From: Prevotella sp. AGR2160
Lineage (GTDB): Bacteria; Bacteroidota; Bacteroidia; Bacteroidales; Bacteroidaceae
Length of the DNA stretch: 64,000 nucleotides
Direction: 5' to 3'
NCBI RefSeq assembly: GCF_000424185.1
Contig: NZ_AUJK01000007.1
Span: 1 to 64,000 of the forward strand
Shown: in pieces, positions 49,120-58,370 of the stretch
How the letters are laid out: each line of letters starts with the position of its first letter
Position numbering within the stretch: position 1 is the first letter of the stretch
Notes under the pieces: model-generated
Told to the model about the DNA's origin: nothing
Seen by the model: the letters and a program-made list of their open reading frames with translations, nothing else
The model's database searches: none
Translations under genes and position numbers: made by a program

Positions 49120-50115
49120 TTAGGGTACCTCTACCTTGTTGACGATCTTGGAGACGATCTCCTCACTCGTGACGTTGCTGGCCTCAGCCTCATAGCTCAG
49201 GCCGATACGGTGACGCATGACATCATGGACGACGGCACGGACATCCTCGGGGACGACATAGCCGCGGTGCTTGATGAAGGCGTAGGCGCGGGAGGCCTTC
49301 GCCAGGGCAATACTGGCACGGGGACTGCCGCCGAAGGTGATCATGTCCTTCAGCTCGGAAAGGCCATAACGGTCGGGAAAACGGGTGGCGAAGACAATGT
49401 CGGCAATATACTGTTCGATCTTCTCGTCGATATACACCTCTCCGACGACCTTGCGGGCGGCGAGGATATCGTCAGCCTTGACCACGGGCGTCACACGGGG
49501 CATCGACGGCTGCAGGTTCTCACGGATGATGAGTTTCTCTTCCTCCAGAGAGGGATAGCCGATAATGACCTTCAGCATGAAACGGTCCACCTGTGCCTCG
49601 GGCAACTGGTACGTGCCCTCCTGCTCGATGGGGTTCTGCGTGGCCATGACGAGGAAGGGATTCGGCAGCGGGAAAGTCTGCTCGCCGATGGTCACCTGAT
49701 GCTCCTGCATAGCCTCGAGGAGGGCGCTCTGGACCTTCGCCGGGGCGCGGTTGATCTCATCGGCCAACACGAAATTGGCGAAGACGGGACCTTTCTTCAC
49801 CTGGAAGTTCTCATCCTTCTGGGAATAGATCATCGTGCCTACCACATCGGCAGGGAGGAGATCGGGGGTGAACTGGATACGACTGTAATCAGCGTCAATG
49901 AGCTGTGACAAGGTCTTAATGGCCAGTGTCTTGGCCAGTCCGGGGACACCCTCGAGGAGGATATGTCCGTCGGAGAGAAGTCCGATGAGCAGACACTCCA
50001 CGAGATGTTTCTGTCCGACAATGACCTGGTTCATTCCTGTCGTCAGATCGGTGACAAACCGACTCTGTTCTTCGATACGGGCATTCAACTCCCGGATATC
50101 AATTGCTTCTGCCAT
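49120..50115 (-). CDS. MoxR family AAA+ ATPase
   Basis: The 331-residue protein starts [20 protein letters not shown]; the in-frame ATG at 50163 lies closer to the promoter and gives an unlikely extension. Walker A is GVPGLAKT (K62), Walker B is [10 protein letters not shown] (D119, E120), and sensor motifs [23 protein letters not shown]-like (here PEAQVDRF) follow. MoxR ATPases act as chaperones that insert cofactors or remodel VWA proteins. It is the first gene of the Bat operon and carries a strong promoter upstream. Confidence 0.95.
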   Translation of the reverse strand: [331 protein letters not shown]

Positions 50116-50187
50116 AATATTTCTGTTTTCAATATTTTCTTGACTCTGAAAAGGGACCCGCAAAGGCCCTCTTCTGCAAATTCACGG

Positions 50188-50219
50188 CAAAATTACACAA
50201 AAACCAATGGAATAGCAAA
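50188..50219 (-). promoter_or_regulatory. Promoter of the moxR-bat operon (TTTG-N20-TAATTTTG)
   Basis: Minus-strand TTTG (50216-50219) and TAATTTTG (50188-50195) are 20 bases apart, leaving a leader of about 65-70 bases before the ATG at 50115. Confidence 0.8.
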
Positions 50220-50557
50220 AATCACGTCCTAAATAACTTTAAAAGCGTTGCAAAGGGTAAAAAATGATGCTGACGCATAACGAAAAACGGACAACGGATA
50301 ATGGATAATGTTGGCGGTTTGATATTCACGAAAACCATAAAAACAAAATAAAAACCGGCTGCGCCTTCCGTGAGGCAGCGGACAACCACAGACTGTTTGG
50401 AAACGGACATCACGGACTTACACGGTCGACAATCCGCTTGCAGGGGCCGTCCTTTATGGCGGCCCGATGCCGGTGACGGCATTCTTGTTGGGGAATTATA
50501 TATACAACTAATTTGCCATTTTTTAAACTATTATTTTTAAGACTCAGGAAAAATCAC
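50220..50557. other. Gene-free spacer between the divergent bat and hsd operons
   Basis: No convincing gene. The segment holds a duplicated AACGGA/GGATAATG-type stretch (about 50284-50310), an imperfect hairpin near 50358-50384 (GCTGCGCCT/AGGCAGC), the half copy of the large palindrome (50438-50484) and an AT-rich run up to the hsdM promoter. A minus-strand open frame at 50222-50482 runs through the repeat and is not believed. Confidence 0.6.
50438..50484. repeat. Half copy of the large palindromic element (copy D)
   Basis: The left 29-base arm (with two changes, CCTTTATGG for CCCTTGTGG) and one inner dyad (ATGCCGGTGACGGCAT) are present. The second dyad and the right arm are missing. It ends 74 bases before the hsdM -7 box. 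Confidence 0.85.
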
Positions 50558-50565
50558 TACTTTTG
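50558..50565 (+). promoter_or_regulatory. -7 box of the hsd operon (TACTTTTG)
   Basis: TACTTTTG matches TAnnTTTG; a TTTT at 50534-50537 is a three-of-four match to the -33 box at 20-base spacing. The hsdM ATG is at 50584. Confidence 0.6.
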
Positions 50566-50583
50566 CAACAAAGAACAAGACCT

Positions 50584-53016
50584 ATGGCAATAAAGAAAAG
50601 TCAACTATACAGTACACTTTGGAAGAGTTGTGATGAGCTGCGAGGCTCGATGGATGCCTCGCAGTACAAGGACTATGTGCTCGTGATCCTCTTCCTGAAG
50701 TACATCTCCGACAAGAAGAAAGCCGATCCCGACTATATCATCGACATCCCCGAAGGCAGCAGCTTCGACGACCTCGTCAGGCTCAAAGGCAACAAGGACA
50801 TCGGCGAGAAGATCAACGAGGCCCTCGACGCACTCACCGAAGCCAACGGCATGGACCGCTTCGAGGCTGACTTCAACGACGAGCAGAAGCTCGGCAAGGG
50901 CAAGGACAAGGTCGACACGCTGAGCAACCTCATCGGCGTCTTCCAGGATGCCGGCCTCAACTTCTCCAACAACCGCGCCAACGATGATGACCTCATCGGA
51001 GATGCCTACGAGTACCTGATGAAGAACTTCGCCACCGAGAGCGGCAAGTCGAAGGGACAGTTCTATACACCCTCCGAGGTGAGCCGGCTCATGGCGAAGC
51101 TCCTCGACCTCAGTAAGGTGACAAGCAGCCAGACGACGATCAACGACCCCACGTGCGGCAGTGGCTCCCTGCTCCTCCGTGCCCAGGCAGAGACGAACAG
51201 CCCCGAAGGCGTGAGTATCTTCGGACAGGAGAAAGACAATGCCACCGTGGGCCTGTGCAAGATGAACATGATCCTGCACGGTGTCGTCGATGCTGACATC
51301 CGCCAGGGTGACACCCTCCGCTCGCCCCGTTTCCGGGAAGGCACCGAGCTCGACACCTACGACTATGTCGTTGCCAATCCGCCTTTCTCCTTGTCGAGCT
51401 GGATGGGCAGCGGGCAGCAGAACGATATCTACGGCCGTTGGAGCATTGACACCACGGGCGTTCCTCCCGAGAGTGTCGGCGACTACGCTTTCCTGTTGCA
51501 TATCATCAAGACCCTGAACCCCACGGGTCAGGGTGCCGTCATCCTGCCTCACGGCGTACTCTTCCGCGGAGGCGCCGAGGCCACGATCCGCCGGTATATC
51601 GTCGGCACAAAGCATTATATCAAAGGCATCATCGGGCTGCCGCCGAACCTCTTCTATGGCACGGGCATCCCCGCCTGCATTCTCATCCTCGACAAGAAAG
51701 ATGCCGAGAATCGCAAGGGTATCTTCTTTATCGATGCCAAGGACGGGTTCATCAAGGACGGCAACAAGAACAGGCTGCGCGAGCAGGACAACCGACGTAT
51801 CGTCGACGTGTGGAACGCGCATCAGGATGTGCCGCATTATGCCCGCTTCGTCAGCAATGAGGAGATCGCCAACGAGAAGAACGACTACAATCTGAATATC
51901 CCCCGCTATATCACGGCGGAGGATAAGGAGATCACACAGGACATCAGTGCCCATCTCGGGGGCGGTCTGCCGCCTCACGACATTGAGCAGATGCACCGTT
52001 ACTGGGAGGTGTGCCCCACCCTTCGCGAGGCACTCTTCGAACCCGCTACGCGCCAAGGCTATTACCAGCTCCGTTGCAAGCCCGACGAGATCCGTCAGAC
52101 GGTGGAGCAGAACAACAGTTTCCTGAAGCAGCGTGACGCGTTCCTTCACAGTTTCAAGACCTGGACCGACCGTGAGCACGACCTCTTCTACGGCCTCCGC
52201 CAGGGCATCACGCCGAAACTGCTCATCGCCCGCCTCAGCGCCGACCTTCTCGAGATCTTCAAGAAAGACGCCTCGCTCGTCAATGCCTACGATGTCTACG
52301 ACCAACTGATGAACTATTGGGCAGAGACGATGCAGGATGACTTCTATCTCATCGACAGCGACGGATGGAAGGCGACGCTCTATGTGCCGCAGCCCGAGCA
52401 GAAGAAGAAAAGCGGCAAACAGCCGAAGGCGAAGGTGGCGACGAGCATCGATGACATTGCCTGCGACCTCCTGCCTGTCAGCATCGTCGTCAACGAGTAT
52501 TTTGCCGACGAGCTGAGCGCCATTGAACAGAAAGAGGAAGAGAAGAGCGGTCTCGAGGACGAGCTCAACAGTCTCGTCGAAGACAATGAGCAAACCTTCG
52601 ATGAAGAGCTCTTTGCTGACAAAAAGATCAACAAGCAGACGATCAACAAGCGAATCAAGACGTTGCCTGCAAATGGGGATGAAGCCAAGGTGCTGTGCCA
52701 GTGGGTGACGCTGAAAGACAAGATAGCCGATGTCAACAAGAAGATCAAGGAGCTCAATGTCGCCCTTTTGGACGAGACGCGCCAGAAGTATGACAGCCTC
52801 TCGGAGGATGACATCCGCCGTCTCGTCATCGAGAAGAAATGGTTTGCCTCGCTGAGCAGTCGTCTCAACGAGGAGATGCAGCGTATCAGTCAGCAGATCA
52901 CGACCGATGTCACGGCGCTCCACGACCGCTATGCCGAGACACTGCCGGAGATAGACGCGGAGATCGAGGAGCTGGAGAAGAAGGTGGAGGCAAGCCTGAA
53001 GGAGATGGGGTATTGA
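50584..53016 (+). CDS. hsdM: Type I restriction-modification system methyltransferase subunit
   Basis: HsdM methylates adenine-N6 as part of the M2S1 complex. The start at 50584 (MAIKKSQLYSTLWKSCDELR) is preferred to 50563 because the latter overlaps the promoter region. Motif I is DPTCGSGS (188-195) and motif IV is NPPF (265-268); the N-terminal helical HsdM_N domain precedes them. The 810-residue length is far above the usual 500; from about residue 480 a helical extension follows with coiled-coil stretches (EQKEEEKSGLEDELNSLVED). hsdS follows after 155 bases with three hairpins. Confidence 0.94.
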   Translation: MAIKKSQLYSTLWKSCDELRGSMDASQYKDYVLVILFLKYISDKKKADPDYIIDIPEGSSFDDLVRLKGNKDIGEKINEALDALTEANGMDRFEADFNDEQKLGKGKDKVDTLSNLIGVFQDAGLNFSNNRANDDDLIGDAYEYLMKNFATESGKSKGQFYTPSEVSRLMAKLLDLSKVTSSQTTINDPTCGSGSLLLRAQAETNSPEGVSIFGQEKDNATVGLCKMNMILHGVVDADIRQGDTLRSPRFREGTELDTYDYVVANPPFSLSSWMGSGQQNDIYGRWSIDTTGVPPESVGDYAFLLHIIKTLNPTGQGAVILPHGVLFRGGAEATIRRYIVGTKHYIKGIIGLPPNLFYGTGIPACILILDKKDAENRKGIFFIDAKDGFIKDGNKNRLREQDNRRIVDVWNAHQDVPHYARFVSNEEIANEKNDYNLNIPRYITAEDKEITQDISAHLGGGLPPHDIEQMHRYWEVCPTLREALFEPATRQGYYQLRCKPDEIRQTVEQNNSFLKQRDAFLHSFKTWTDREHDLFYGLRQGITPKLLIARLSADLLEIFKKDASLVNAYDVYDQLMNYWAETMQDDFYLIDSDGWKATLYVPQPEQKKKSGKQPKAKVATSIDDIACDLLPVSIVVNEYFADELSAIEQKEEEKSGLEDELNSLVEDNEQTFDEELFADKKINKQTINKRIKTLPANGDEAKVLCQWVTLKDKIADVNKKIKELNVALLDETRQKYDSLSEDDIRRLVIEKKWFASLSSRLNEEMQRISQQITTDVTALHDRYAETLPEIDAEIEELEKKVEASLKEMGY

Positions 53017-53021
53017 CGGCG

Positions 53022-53112
53022 ATTGCGCATACACTGTGTGCGCAATTACCAATTGTGAACGCACTGCGTTCGCAATTCAAATACAGTGCAGGGTGGGGTT
53101 CTGTGCCCCACC
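53022..53112 (+). repeat. Three consecutive hairpins in the hsdM-hsdS spacer
   Basis: Hairpin 1 pairs ATTGCGCA (53022-53029) with TGCGCAAT (53039-53046). Hairpin 2 pairs ATTGTGAACGC (53052-53062) with GCGTTCGCAAT (53066-53076), with one G-U pair. Hairpin 3 pairs GGTGGGG (53092-53098) with CCCCACC (53106-53112). The first two are 25-base relatives of each other. No T run follows. Confidence 0.85.
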
Positions 53113-53171
53113 TCAAATAATGTTCGACCAATGAATTTATCGGTTGGGTACAAAACTAAAAGAGAACAAAG

Positions 53172-54419
53172 ATGATTGAGACAAAATTCAAAGATACGGA
53201 GATAGGAAAGATTCCGGAGAAGTGGGGAGTAGTCAAACTCTCAGCTGTAGCTTCGAACTTTACAGGGTTAACATATCACCCTGAAGATGTTAGTGATCAT
53301 GGGACGCTAGTTTTACGCTCATCTAATATTCAAAATGGCTTTCTAAGTTTGGATGATAAGGTCTATGTCAACATGTACATTCCAGACAGAGCCAAAGTAC
53401 AGGAGCATGACATACTAATATGTGTAAGGAATGGGAGTTCAAAACTGATAGGAAAATCAACGATATTAGATAAGCGTTGCGTGGGAGCAGCATTTGGCGC
53501 TTTTATGACTATCCTGAGAGTATACAAAGATTTTGATTACAAATATGTCTCATTTGCATGGCAATCTGATTATGTCTATAACCAAATTCATGGAAATTCA
53601 TCAGCTACCATTAATCAGATAACAAATAAAGATATTAATGCTTGTCTAATTGCTCTTCCTTCTTTGTCTGAGCAGCGCCGTATCGCCACGGCGTTGAGCA
53701 ATGTTGATGCATTGATAGCAGCCGTAGAGAAGAAGATTGAGAAGAAGAAACTCATCAAACAAGGCGCTATGCAACAACTCCTCACGGGAAAGAAAAGACT
53801 GAACGGATACAAAGGGGAATGGAGCAATGTTAATATTGGAAGTCTTTGTAAGCTATATGGCAGAATAGGATTTAGAGGATATACAAAAAACGACTTAGTA
53901 GAAAAGGGGATGGGAGCGATTACTTTCAGCCCTTCTGATATACATGACTTTAAACTCTCTTTTGATGATTGCGATTATATCTCATTTAATAAATATGAGG
54001 AGAGTCCTGAAATTAAAGTTTATAATGGGGATATACTATTTTGCAAAACAGCTTCTATAGGAAAATGTGCAATCGTGACAGGACTAAATGAAAAAGCCAC
54101 CATTAATCCTCAGTTCGTAGTAATGAAGGATTTTAAATGTGATAATCATTTCCTATATTATAAATTGATAGATGATGATTATCAGGCTCAAGTATTATCA
54201 ATAACAGGAGGAAGCACAATTCCAACAATGTCTCAAGAAAAATTGAAGGAGCAAAGAATCTTAATCCCAATCGATATCTCCGAGCAGCGTGCCATTGCCT
54301 CTATCCTCAGTAATATGGACTCTGAGATCACGGCGTTGGAACGCAAGCGGGACAAGCTGAAGGAACTGAAACAAGGCATGATGCAGCAACTGCTGACGGG
54401 AAAGATTCGGTTGGTGTAA
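53172..54419 (+). CDS. hsdS: Type I restriction-modification system specificity subunit
   Basis: The 415-residue protein has two target-recognition domains (about 10-165 and 217-370), each followed by a conserved helical repeat: LSEQRRIATALSNVDALIAA...KQGAMQQLLTGKKRL and SEQRAIASILSNMDSEITA...KQGMMQQLLTGKIRL. These spacers set the distance of the bipartite target. The recognition domains are visibly more AT-rich than the neighbouring hsd genes, as expected for a part often exchanged by recombination. The target sequence cannot be read. hsdR begins 19 bases later. There is no second hsdS or recombinase nearby that would allow shuffling. Confidence 0.95.
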   Translation: MIETKFKDTEIGKIPEKWGVVKLSAVASNFTGLTYHPEDVSDHGTLVLRSSNIQNGFLSLDDKVYVNMYIPDRAKVQEHDILICVRNGSSKLIGKSTILDKRCVGAAFGAFMTILRVYKDFDYKYVSFAWQSDYVYNQIHGNSSATINQITNKDINACLIALPSLSEQRRIATALSNVDALIAAVEKKIEKKKLIKQGAMQQLLTGKKRLNGYKGEWSNVNIGSLCKLYGRIGFRGYTKNDLVEKGMGAITFSPSDIHDFKLSFDDCDYISFNKYEESPEIKVYNGDILFCKTASIGKCAIVTGLNEKATINPQFVVMKDFKCDNHFLYYKLIDDDYQAQVLSITGGSTIPTMSQEKLKEQRILIPIDISEQRAIASILSNMDSEITALERKRDKLKELKQGMMQQLLTGKIRLV

Positions 54420-54438
54420 CAAAAAATAAAATACGACT

Positions 54439-57400
54439 ATGGCAGAAGTAGATGATATAGAAATCAAGGCACAAGAACGCCTTCTCCACTTGATGAGCAA
54501 GGATTTCGACAGCAAGGAAGGATTTGCTGCCGACAGTTTCCCCTTTGCCGATGCTGAGGGCCACATGAACCTCGGCTATCTCTATCTCGGCAACCTCAAG
54601 AATCAGGAGAACACGAACATGAAGCCGGACCTGTTGCGCACTTATCTGTCGAGACAAGGACAAACGATCCACGAGATCGACCATACGGTGAACGTCCTCA
54701 GCATCGCCTCCCGCCTCTCGCTCGCCTCGCAGCTCTACGACAAGAACGAAGAGTTCTATTCCTATCTCCGCTATGGCGTCGCCTCAAAAGAGGATATCAG
54801 CGACAAGACGCACAACATCCCAATCATCGACTGGAAGAACCCGCAGAACAATGACTTCTATGTCGCTCAGGAGGTGACGGTCAAACGCCTCGGCAAGGAG
54901 ACGACCATCCGTCCCGACATCGTCGTCTATGTCAACGGCATCGCCCTGGCAACGATCGAACTGAAGCGCTCGAAGGTATCTGTCCACGAAGGTATCCGTC
55001 AGCAGATCCGCAACCAGCAGGAAGACTATATCCCGCAGTTCTTCAACACCATCCAGCTCTTATTTGCCGGCAACGACTCCGAGGGCCTGTGGTATGGCGT
55101 CATCGGCACACCGGAGAAGTTCTGGCTGCGCTGGAAGGAGCCATGCGGTGACCCTTGTCCGAAGAGCCGGTACACGCCGGAGCTCTTCCCCAATGAGCTC
55201 GACCGCAGCATCATGCAGTTCTTCGACAAAGAGCGGTTCCTGGAGTTCATCCACGACTTCATCATCTTCGACGGCGGCATCAAGAAGGCGGCGCGTCCAA
55301 ACCAGTATTTTGCCATCAAGGCGGCGCAGAAGCGCATCGGCGAGCACGAGGGCGGCATCATCTGGCAGAGTCAGGGCTCGGGCAAGAGTCTCATCATGGT
55401 ATGGCTGGCGAAATGGATCCATGAGAACCTCGAGGACCCACGCGTGATCATCGTCACCGACCGCAATGAGCTCGACGACCAGATCGAGCAAGGCTTTGCC
55501 GACGTGAAGGAAGACATCAGTCAGGCAACAAGTGGCGCCCAGCTTATCAGTCTGCTCAACCACGACAACAAATGGCTCATCTGTACCCTCATCCATAAGT
55601 TCGGCGCCCGGAAGCGGATACCGGCAGAATATGTCGGCAACAAGCGCATACCCGATGACGAGAAAGCCTACATGGAGATCATTCAGCAGAAGCTCCCCGC
55701 GGACTTCTCGGTGAAAGGCAAGAACGTCATCGTCTTTGTCGACGAGTGCCACCGCACGCAGAGTGGACTGCTGCACAAGGCGATGGAGCATATCATGGGC
55801 AAGGACTTCACGATGATCGGCTTCACGGGTACCCCGATACTCCGCAGCAAGAAAAGTACATCGTTGGAGATCTTTGGCAGCTTCATCCATACCTATAAGT
55901 TCGACGAGGCTGTCGATGACAAGGTGATCCTCGACCTGCGCTACGAGCCGCGCAACGTGGCACAGTATTTAGGTTCGAAAGACAAGGTCGACCAGTGGTT
56001 CGACGCCAAGACCAAGGGCCTGAGCCGCGTGGCGAAGAAAGTGCTCATGGGCAAGTGGGCGCAGATGAAGAAGCTCTTCTCCGCCAAGGAGCGCATGGAC
56101 CGTATCGTGACGGATATCGTAATGGACATGGACACGAAGCCCGCCCTGGCCGGAGGCTACGGCAACGCCATGCTCGTCGCCGACTCCATCTATCAGGCTT
56201 GCCGCTACTACAAAATGTTTGAGAAGACGAGTCTGAAAGGGCATGTCGGTCTCGTGACGAGCTATGAGCCCCAGAGCAAGGACGTGAAAGACGAGTACAC
56301 GGGGGAAGGCGAGACGGGCAAGAAGTTTATCTACGACACCTATGAGGAGATTCTCGGCAAGGACCTGAAGGCTGCCGACTATGAGGCGAAGGTGAAGAAG
56401 GAGTTTGTGGACCATCCCGGCCGCATAAAACTCGTCATCGTCGTGTCGAAACTGCTCACGGGCTTCGACGCCCCTGCCGCCACCTATCTCTATCTCGACA
56501 AGAAGATGCAGGACCAGAACCTCTTCCAGGCTATCTGCCGCGTGAACCGCGTGGCCGGGGAGAACAAGGACTATGGTTTCATCATCGACTATCAGGATCT
56601 CTTCAATGCCATCCGTGATGCCGTCGACGACTATACCAGCGGAGCCTTCGACGCTTTCGACAAGGAGGATGTCGAGGGGCTCGTGAAGAACCGCGTCAAG
56701 CAAGGACGTGAGGATCTCGACAAGGCATTGGAGACCGTGCGCAAGATGTGCGAGGATGTGGAGCCGAAGACGCAGGAGGGCTACTTCGCCTTCTTCGTGT
56801 ATCGGGAGACGACGCCACCCGATGAGCAATGGGCGGAAAGCGAGAAGAACGCCATGAAACGGCAATTGCTCTATAAAGCCATTGAAGACCTCGTGCGGGC
56901 TTATATCAACATTGCCAACGACATGGAGGTGGCAGGATATACGGCTACCGAGGCTGCCGAGATGAAAAAGACCGTGGCTTACTACAATGATCTCAAGGAC
57001 GAGCTCAAACTCAAGAGTGGGGATGCCATCGACCTGAAAGCCTACACGCCGGGCATGCGGCAGCTGCTCGACAACTATGTGCGTGCGAAAGACAGTGACC
57101 TCGTTGCTGACATGAGCGATATCAGTTTCTTGGATATCATCCTCGACAAAGGTGCGGAGGAAGGTGCCAGGCACATGCCGAAGACGATGAGCGATCCAAA
57201 GAACATGGCGGAATATATCACCGGCAATGCCCGGCGCATCATCATTGAGAAGCATCAGGAGAACCCCGAATACTATGACCGCATGTCGGAGATGCTCAAC
57301 AACCTCTTGGAGCAGTTGAAGAAAGAGCAGATCGACTATAAGCAGTTGATCAAGCAGCTCGTCGAGAAGCTGCGCGAAGAGAAGTTGAAACTCAAGAAAT

Positions 57401-57636
57401 ATCCTCCCGCCATCAACACCACAGGTAAGAAGGCGCTCTATGACAATCTGGACAAAGACATGGATGTAACCTTGCAAGTGGATGCAGCTGTCCGCAGAGT
57501 GGCTAAAGCGAAGTGGCGCGGCTCAAGGATGAAGGAGCGAGCAATCAAAATTGCTGTCGGTCAGTTATTAGGGAAAGAGAACGAAGCCCTGATTGAGAAG
57601 GTCTTCAATATCATCAAGGCGCAGAAGGAATACTAA
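54439..57636 (+). CDS. hsdR: Type I restriction endonuclease subunit R
   Basis: The 1065-residue translocase-nuclease has an N-terminal PD-(D/E)xK nuclease (D160, E174-L-K176 in RPDIVVYVNGIALATIELKR), a superfamily 2 motor with Walker A GSGKS (K316), DECH box D435-H438 (DECHRTQSG), motif III FTGTPI, and the helicase motif TGFDAPAATYLYLDK with VI-like QAICRVNRV. The C-terminal 250 residues are helical. With HsdM and HsdS it cuts unmethylated DNA after translocation. Its stop overlaps the next ATG by one base (TAATG). Confidence 0.96.
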   Translation: MAEVDDIEIKAQERLLHLMSKDFDSKEGFAADSFPFADAEGHMNLGYLYLGNLKNQENTNMKPDLLRTYLSRQGQTIHEIDHTVNVLSIASRLSLASQLYDKNEEFYSYLRYGVASKEDISDKTHNIPIIDWKNPQNNDFYVAQEVTVKRLGKETTIRPDIVVYVNGIALATIELKRSKVSVHEGIRQQIRNQQEDYIPQFFNTIQLLFAGNDSEGLWYGVIGTPEKFWLRWKEPCGDPCPKSRYTPELFPNELDRSIMQFFDKERFLEFIHDFIIFDGGIKKAARPNQYFAIKAAQKRIGEHEGGIIWQSQGSGKSLIMVWLAKWIHENLEDPRVIIVTDRNELDDQIEQGFADVKEDISQATSGAQLISLLNHDNKWLICTLIHKFGARKRIPAEYVGNKRIPDDEKAYMEIIQQKLPADFSVKGKNVIVFVDECHRTQSGLLHKAMEHIMGKDFTMIGFTGTPILRSKKSTSLEIFGSFIHTYKFDEAVDDKVILDLRYEPRNVAQYLGSKDKVDQWFDAKTKGLSRVAKKVLMGKWAQMKKLFSAKERMDRIVTDIVMDMDTKPALAGGYGNAMLVADSIYQACRYYKMFEKTSLKGHVGLVTSYEPQSKDVKDEYTGEGETGKKFIYDTYEEILGKDLKAADYEAKVKKEFVDHPGRIKLVIVVSKLLTGFDAPAATYLYLDKKMQDQNLFQAICRVNRVAGENKDYGFIIDYQDLFNAIRDAVDDYTSGAFDAFDKEDVEGLVKNRVKQGREDLDKALETVRKMCEDVEPKTQEGYFAFFVYRETTPPDEQWAESEKNAMKRQLLYKAIEDLVRAYINIANDMEVAGYTATEAAEMKKTVAYYNDLKDELKLKSGDAIDLKAYTPGMRQLLDNYVRAKDSDLVADMSDISFLDIILDKGAEEGARHMPKTMSDPKNMAEYITGNARRIIIEKHQENPEYYDRMSEMLNNLLEQLKKEQIDYKQLIKQLVEKLREEKLKLKKYPPAINTTGKKALYDNLDKDMDVTLQVDAAVRRVAKAKWRGSRMKERAIKIAVGQLLGKENEALIEKVFNIIKAQKEY

Positions 57637-58370
57637 TGGTGAAGACAACAAGAAGTATCACGCTGAATATTGACGAGACCGCTGTGGCTGTCGACTTCAA
57701 ACCGATCAAGAATATCCACCTCACCGTTTATCCGCCTGACGGGCGCGTGCATGTCTCTGCGCCCGACACGATGGATGACGAGTCGGTGAAGCTCTTCGTC
57801 ATCTCCCGTATCGGCTGGATCCATGCCAAACAGCGGGAGATCAGTGAGCAACCGCGACAGAGCGACCGCGAATATGTCTCCGGAGAAGACCATTACTTCC
57901 TCGGGGCGCGTTACCGTCTGCTGGTCGAGACCCATTGCATGCCGCCGCATGTCGCCGTGAAGAACAAGCAGTTCATCCTCATGACCGTGAAGCCCGGCAC
58001 GACGAAGGCGCAACGGCAGACGCTGATGAACGACTGGTACCGCGCCGAGCTCGCCAAGGTGCTCGGCCCCATGATCGAGCAATGGACGACGACGATGAAT
58101 ACAACCTACTACGACTGGCAGATCCAGGACATGCAGACGCGATGGGGCAGTTGCAACTACCGAACCAAGCGGTTGCTCTTCAACCTACAGCTCGCCAAGA
58201 AGCCACGGACCTGCATCGAATATGTCGTCGTACATGAGCTGATCCATACGAAAGTCCGCCTCCACAACGACACCTTCTGGGCCTTAATGGACAGGTATCT
58301 TCCCGACTGGCGAACGAGGAAGGACCGGCTGGACAGTGAACCCCTTTTGGTAAAAAATCTTGACAAGTAA
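57636..58370 (+). CDS. M48/YgjP-like metallopeptidase coupled to hsdR
   Basis: The 244-residue protein has the YgjP-like metallopeptidase (DUF45, listed under M48) arrangement: a beta-rich N-terminal half (SITLNIDETAVAVDFKPIKNIHLTVYPPDGRVHVSAPD), WQIQDMQTRWGSCNY, VVHELIHTKVRLHNDTFW with HELIH (H200, E201, H204), and a third metal ligand region after it. It starts one base before the hsdR stop ends, so it is translationally coupled. Such proteins frequently accompany type I systems, possibly to degrade HsdR or act on DNA-protein adducts (SprT-like), which is inference. Its last 13 codons resemble DNA 370 bases downstream. Confidence 0.9.
   Translation: MVKTTRSITLNIDETAVAVDFKPIKNIHLTVYPPDGRVHVSAPDTMDDESVKLFVISRIGWIHAKQREISEQPRQSDREYVSGEDHYFLGARYRLLVETHCMPPHVAVKNKQFILMTVKPGTTKAQRQTLMNDWYRAELAKVLGPMIEQWTTTMNTTYYDWQIQDMQTRWGSCNYRTKRLLFNLQLAKKPRTCIEYVVVHELIHTKVRLHNDTFWALMDRYLPDWRTRKDRLDSEPLLVKNLDK

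Noticed and set aside
50605..53064. An 819-codon minus-strand frame opposite hsdM
   Set aside because: Shadow of hsdM; it would run through the three spacer hairpins and has no motif.
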